Assembly: GCA_017885225.1 (NCBI GenBank)
Contig: JAFNGM010000124.1
Span: 11,509 to 19,625, forward strand
Source: Syntrophaceae bacterium
GTDB taxonomy: Bacteria > Desulfobacterota > Syntrophia > Syntrophales > UBA2185
Length of the DNA: 8,117 nt
Reading direction: 5' to 3'
In this document: positions 5,303-8,117 of the stretch, piece after piece
Position numbering within the stretch: position 1 is the first letter of the stretch
Layout of the letters: each line of letters begins with the position of its first letter
Made by a program: the position numbers and the translations under genes
The notes under the pieces: generated by a model
The model's database searches: none
Told to the model about the DNA's origin: nothing
What the model saw: only the letters and a program-made list of their open reading frames with translations

Positions 5303-6484
5303 ATGGATAAAGCGCCGTTGTCATTCTCATCAAAAGTGTGCTTGCTGATTTTTGTCACGAGTATCTTCTTTCTCAACTTCCTGTCCAGGATACTTCCCGC
5401 ACCTCTCATGCCTTCCATCGAAAAGGACCTCGGACTGGTTCATGCGGAGGCAGGCAGCTTTTTCCTTCTCATCTCTATCGGCTACTGCAGCTCCCTTGTG
5501 GGTTCCGGATTCCTCTTCCGGTGGCTGACTCATAGGAGAATAATCATCCTGTCTTCCATTGCCACAGGCATTGCGCTTCTTATCGTGGCAGTCGGAAAGA
5601 CTCACTGGGCCATCAACCTGGGATTGGTCCTTCTGGGTCTGGTAGCCGGAGCGTATCTCCCTTCAGGAATCACTACCATCACGTCTTCCATCAGGGCCGG
5701 TAACTGGGGGAAAGCTATCGCCGTGCACGAACTGGCTCCCGCCGTCGCGTATATTGCTGCCCCCTTTATATCCGAACTGCTGCTGAAGGTATGTTCATGG
5801 CAGGGAGTTCTGGCTTTCATTGGCGCTTCATCGATTCTCTTAGGATTGTTGTTTCTGCGCTTTGGCCGGGGCGGAGATTTTAAGGGAGAGCCTCCCAATT
5901 TCACAAATCTCGGAATCCTTATGAAACAGCCTGCCTTCTGGATCATGATGATTTTTTTCAGCGTCGGCATCGCTTCCAGCATGGGCGTGTTCAGCATGCT
6001 TCCCCTTTATCTGGTGGCGGAAAGAGGCTATGACAGGAGCTACGCCAACATTATTATCGGCATTTCGAGAATTCCCCCTGTAGTCATGGCTCTTATTTCC
6101 GGATGGATATCGGATCGCCTGGGGCCGAAGCGAACAATGAAGTATGCGCTCATATTCAACGGCGTTACAACCATTCTCCTGGGCATTGTCCCCGACGGCT
6201 GGCTTCTTTTTATGGTCTTCATGCAGCCTATGCTTTCCGCCTGCTTTTTCCCCGCAGGATTTACCGTTCTTTCCCGCATCAGCTCCGATAACGTGAGAAA
6301 CATTTTCATTTCGATGACAATATTTTTTGCCTATCTTATCGGAGCCGGTCTGATACCGACGGGCATGGGAGTTCTGGGGGACGCCGGGCAGTTCGCCCTG
6401 GCTATATCGCTGACGGGTTGTATGGTTCTCATGAGCGTTGTCCTTTTCCGCTACCTGAGGTATGAGGAGAACCAAAACTCATAG
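5303..6484 (+). CDS. Major facilitator superfamily transporter
   Basis: This 393-residue inner-membrane protein has the size and hydrophobic pattern of a 12-helix MFS carrier. Segments are clear, for example about 12-30, 51-72, 80-98, 104-123, 139-160, 167-186, 211-238, 248-270, 281-297, 300-323, 335-356 and 362-383. The cytoplasmic loop motif is well kept in the second half as GWISDRLGPKRT (267-278), while its counterpart in the first half (GFLFRWLTHRRI, 69-80) is degenerate. A charged loop at about 187-208 separates the two halves. The N-terminus, NFLSRILPAPLMPSIEKDLGL, resembles the nitrate/oxalate/anion and sugar-phosphate-like carriers, but the substrate cannot be assigned. The start at 5303 has GAGGAAG about 10 nt upstream. 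It lies 15 bp after yjbQ and converges on hemW, with only 30 bp between the two stops and no strong bidirectional terminator seen. Confidence 0.92.
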   Translation: MDKAPLSFSSKVCLLIFVTSIFFLNFLSRILPAPLMPSIEKDLGLVHAEAGSFFLLISIGYCSSLVGSGFLFRWLTHRRIIILSSIATGIALLIVAVGKTHWAINLGLVLLGLVAGAYLPSGITTITSSIRAGNWGKAIAVHELAPAVAYIAAPFISELLLKVCSWQGVLAFIGASSILLGLLFLRFGRGGDFKGEPPNFTNLGILMKQPAFWIMMIFFSVGIASSMGVFSMLPLYLVAERGYDRSYANIIIGISRIPPVVMALISGWISDRLGPKRTMKYALIFNGVTTILLGIVPDGWLLFMVFMQPMLSACFFPAGFTVLSRISSDNVRNIFISMTIFFAYLIGAGLIPTGMGVLGDAGQFALAISLTGCMVLMSVVLFRYLRYEENQNS

Positions 6485-6514
6485 AAGCCATTTTCCCTCG
6501 CTTTTCCCGCGAAT

Positions 6515-7666
6515 TCATATGAGGGCAAGGGTGTCGGCTACCGCGAGGCCGGTACGGGTAGGCTGCAGGCAACCGTTTTTTATTTCAATGAATCCCGCCT
6601 TAACAAGTCTTGCCAGGGCATCACCTTTCTCTGAAATGAGATCATAACCATATCTGCCGGAAAAATTGTGCAGGTGGATACCCCTCTTCGTGCGGAGACC
6701 GAGGAAGAGGGCTTCCAGATATAATTGTTCTCTGTCCAGCATCTCTGAGGCACTGAGAGGCGGCTTTCCCGTTTCGATATCCCTGATATATTTATCAAGA
6801 GAACGATGATTCCACCATCGTGTATGTCCCGTAAAAGAATGCGCAGCCGGGCCCAGACCGAGGTAAGATGTATGGTTCCAGTATTTCTGATTGTGTTGTG
6901 ATGCCAGGGACATGTCTTTCGCAAAACTGGATACCTCATAGTGGACATATCCCGCATTCTCGAGGGTCTCAGATGTTGTTATGAAGAACGCATGCTGCAG
7001 ATCCTCGTTTGGGAAAACAATCTCTCCCCGTTCATGCCGGAGACCAAGGGGCGTGCCGGCTTCGATGGTCAACTGATAGCAGGAAAGGTGTGCCAATTCA
7101 TAAGAAAGGGCCTGTGTAACGGTGTCACGCCATGAAATCATATCCTGTCCGGGTACCCCATAGATCAGATCAATGCCGATATTCTCAAATCCGGCTTTGC
7201 GGGCGGTTTCTATGGTGTCCAGGGCCTGATGAACGGAGTGCCTGCGCTTCAGGAAAGCCAGAACCGTATTGTCAAATGACTGGACACCGATGTTGAGGCG
7301 GTTGACTCCAAGCTGACGGAGCGATTCGAGATATTCCCGTGCAGTATCCGCCGGATTGATCTCGATGGTGATTTCCGGGTTTGGCGAAACGATGAAGGCA
7401 TTCCGGATCTGCGACAGAATGCTATCGAAATGCTTTACAGCAAGGAGAGAAGGAGTGCCCCCGCCGATGTAGATCGTGTCAAACCGGGTGAATGTCTCTT
7501 GGTACATTGCCATTTCCGTGGAGAGTGCATTCAGGAATTCGTCGATTCGGCTGAGAGAGGTAGTCGAATAGAAGTTACAGTAATGACATTTGCTTTTGCA
7601 GAAGGGGATGTGAATGTACAGACCGGGAGTTATATCTGTTGCAGAGCTGTCCATGCGGGATTCCAT
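6515..7666 (-). CDS. hemW: HemW-like radical SAM protein (putative heme chaperone)
   Basis: This 383-residue radical SAM protein is of the HemN/HemW group. The [4Fe-4S]/SAM motif is Cys23-x3-Cys27-x2-Cys30 followed by Asn-Phe. True oxygen-independent coproporphyrinogen dehydrogenase HemN has one more Cys two residues later and a longer N-terminus, so HemW is the better call. HemW proteins bind heme and are proposed to deliver it to respiratory enzymes. Other signatures are GGGTPS (68-73), EINP (102-105), LNIGVQSF (124-131), HNQKYW and GLGPAAHSF, with a HemN C-terminal domain after about residue 295. Length is normal. Two starts are possible, ATG at 7666 or ATG at 7654 (residue 5); neither has a strong ribosome binding site, and a TGA 14 codons upstream of 7666 limits extension. 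It follows lepA by 76 bp on the same strand, an order known from several other bacteria (for example lepA-hemN/hemW in Bacillus). Confidence 0.94.
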   Translation of the reverse strand: MESRMDSSATDITPGLYIHIPFCKSKCHYCNFYSTTSLSRIDEFLNALSTEMAMYQETFTRFDTIYIGGGTPSLLAVKHFDSILSQIRNAFIVSPNPEITIEINPADTAREYLESLRQLGVNRLNIGVQSFDNTVLAFLKRRHSVHQALDTIETARKAGFENIGIDLIYGVPGQDMISWRDTVTQALSYELAHLSCYQLTIEAGTPLGLRHERGEIVFPNEDLQHAFFITTSETLENAGYVHYEVSSFAKDMSLASQHNQKYWNHTSYLGLGPAAHSFTGHTRWWNHRSLDKYIRDIETGKPPLSASEMLDREQLYLEALFLGLRTKRGIHLHNFSGRYGYDLISEKGDALARLVKAGFIEIKNGCLQPTRTGLAVADTLALI

Positions 7667-7742
7667 CTCAAGAGACTTGTTAAGGATTATCTTCGAACGC
7701 GCTCAAAATCGTTTTCGTCCTTTCTGAAGGCTATTTTCACTT

Positions 7743-8117
7743 TCATTCAGTGCCGGATTTCAGGACGGCCAGAAAGGCGCTTTGCGGGATGCTTACCGAG
7801 CCAACCATCTTCATCCGTTTTTTGCCCTTTCTCTGTTTTTCGAGGAGCTTTCGCTTCCGGGTGATATCCCCACCATAGCATTTTGCCGTTACATCTTTGC
7901 GGAAAGCTGAGATCGTCGTTCGGGCAACAATTTCCCCGCCGATTGCTCCCTGAATCGCGATTCTGAACATCTGGCGGGGGATTTCATCCTTGAGGCGTTC
8001 GCAGGCCAGAAGTCCCCTGGCGCGGGCGCGATCCCGGTGAACGATCTGCGACAGCGCGTCCACTTTCTCTCCGTTAACCAGTATATCCAGCAGCGCGAGG
8101 CTGCTTTCCCGGTAATC
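7743..8117 (-). CDS. lepA: LepA (elongation factor 4), C-terminal part (runs off right edge)
   Basis: The frame is open from the right edge and encodes the last 124 residues of LepA/EF4, a ribosome-associated GTPase that can back-translocate the ribosome. It begins [19 protein letters not shown] and includes the strongly conserved [20 protein letters not shown], then GKKRMK and [11 protein letters not shown] close to the end. These belong to domain V and the LepA-specific C-terminal domain, which contacts the tRNA and peptidyl-transferase region. The GTPase domain lies outside the window. An internal GTG at 8063 is only a valine codon, not a start. hemW lies 76 bp downstream. Confidence 0.97.
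   Translation of the reverse strand, partial: DYRESSLALLDILVNGEKVDALSQIVHRDRARARGLLACERLKDEIPRQMFRIAIQGAIGGEIVARTTISAFRKDVTAKCYGGDITRKRKLLEKQRKGKKRMKMVGSVSIPQSAFLAVLKSGTE

Noticed and set aside
5840..6475. Minus-strand frame of 211 codons opposite the MFS gene
   Set aside because: It is antisense to a clear 12-helix transporter, and its His/Asn/Lys-rich translation is typical of the reverse of hydrophobic codons.
6485..6514. Bidirectional terminator between the MFS gene and hemW
   Set aside because: Only a 4-bp stem (TCGC/GCGA) and a CCCTC..GAGGG pair with a loop of over 20 bases are present; neither is followed by a convincing T-run.
6515..7666. Assignment as HemN (oxygen-independent coproporphyrinogen III dehydrogenase)
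   Set aside because: The fourth Cys after the CxxxCxxC motif is replaced by Phe and the N-terminal extension of HemN is lacking, which points to HemW.
7743..8063. A small 106-residue gene starting at GTG 8063
   Set aside because: The frame continues upstream to the window edge with conserved LepA sequence, so this GTG is internal.

Overview
The window is a compact stretch of bacterial chromosome, most likely from a strictly anaerobic Desulfobacterota (deltaproteobacterial) lineage such as a Syntrophales-like fermenter or syntroph. That placement is inferred from the mercury-methylation gene pair hgcA-hgcB, the anaerobic radical-SAM and MBL-fold gene content, and the overall protein character; no marker in the window fixes the taxon.

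Layout. Positions 1-2689 are all on the minus strand and read hgcA -> hgcB -> moxR -> VWA gene. hgcA (2689-1628) encodes a corrinoid-binding membrane protein with the diagnostic NVWCAAGK cap-helix motif. hgcB (1616-1287) encodes a two-cluster ferredoxin ending in Cys-Cys. A MoxR-type AAA+ ATPase (1185-343) follows, then the N-terminal 110 codons of a CoxE-like VWA protein (330-1, TTG start, running off the left edge). From 2956 the genes run on the plus strand: two unrelated MBL-fold metallo-hydrolases (2956-3816 and 3902-4567), a YjbQ/UPF0047 protein (4847-5287) and an MFS transporter (5303-6484). The right end is again on the minus strand: the C-terminal part of lepA (8117-7743, running off the right edge) and hemW (7666-6515), which converges on the MFS gene.

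How the genes fit together. HgcA accepts a methyl group on its cobalamin and passes it to Hg(II), and HgcB supplies low-potential electrons to the corrinoid. This pair is the genetic signature of microbial methylmercury formation. The divergent region 2690-2955 holds a near-consensus minus-strand promoter for hgcA (TTGACA, 16 bp, TATAGT) whose -10 box lies inside a perfect 8-3-8 inverted repeat, a good candidate repressor operator. It also holds a second inverted repeat (7-5-7), a short upstream reading frame and a possible decayed dispersed repeat. The MoxR-VWA pair may belong to the hgc transcript and could act as a maturation or remodelling module, but this is inference. lepA-hemW and yjbQ-MFS look like ordinary housekeeping or accessory operons.

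The two longest non-coding stretches are 2690-2955 (266 bp, the regulatory region above) and 4568-4846 (279 bp, with an inverted repeat and a pair of weak CRISPR-repeat-like segments but no gene that I can support).
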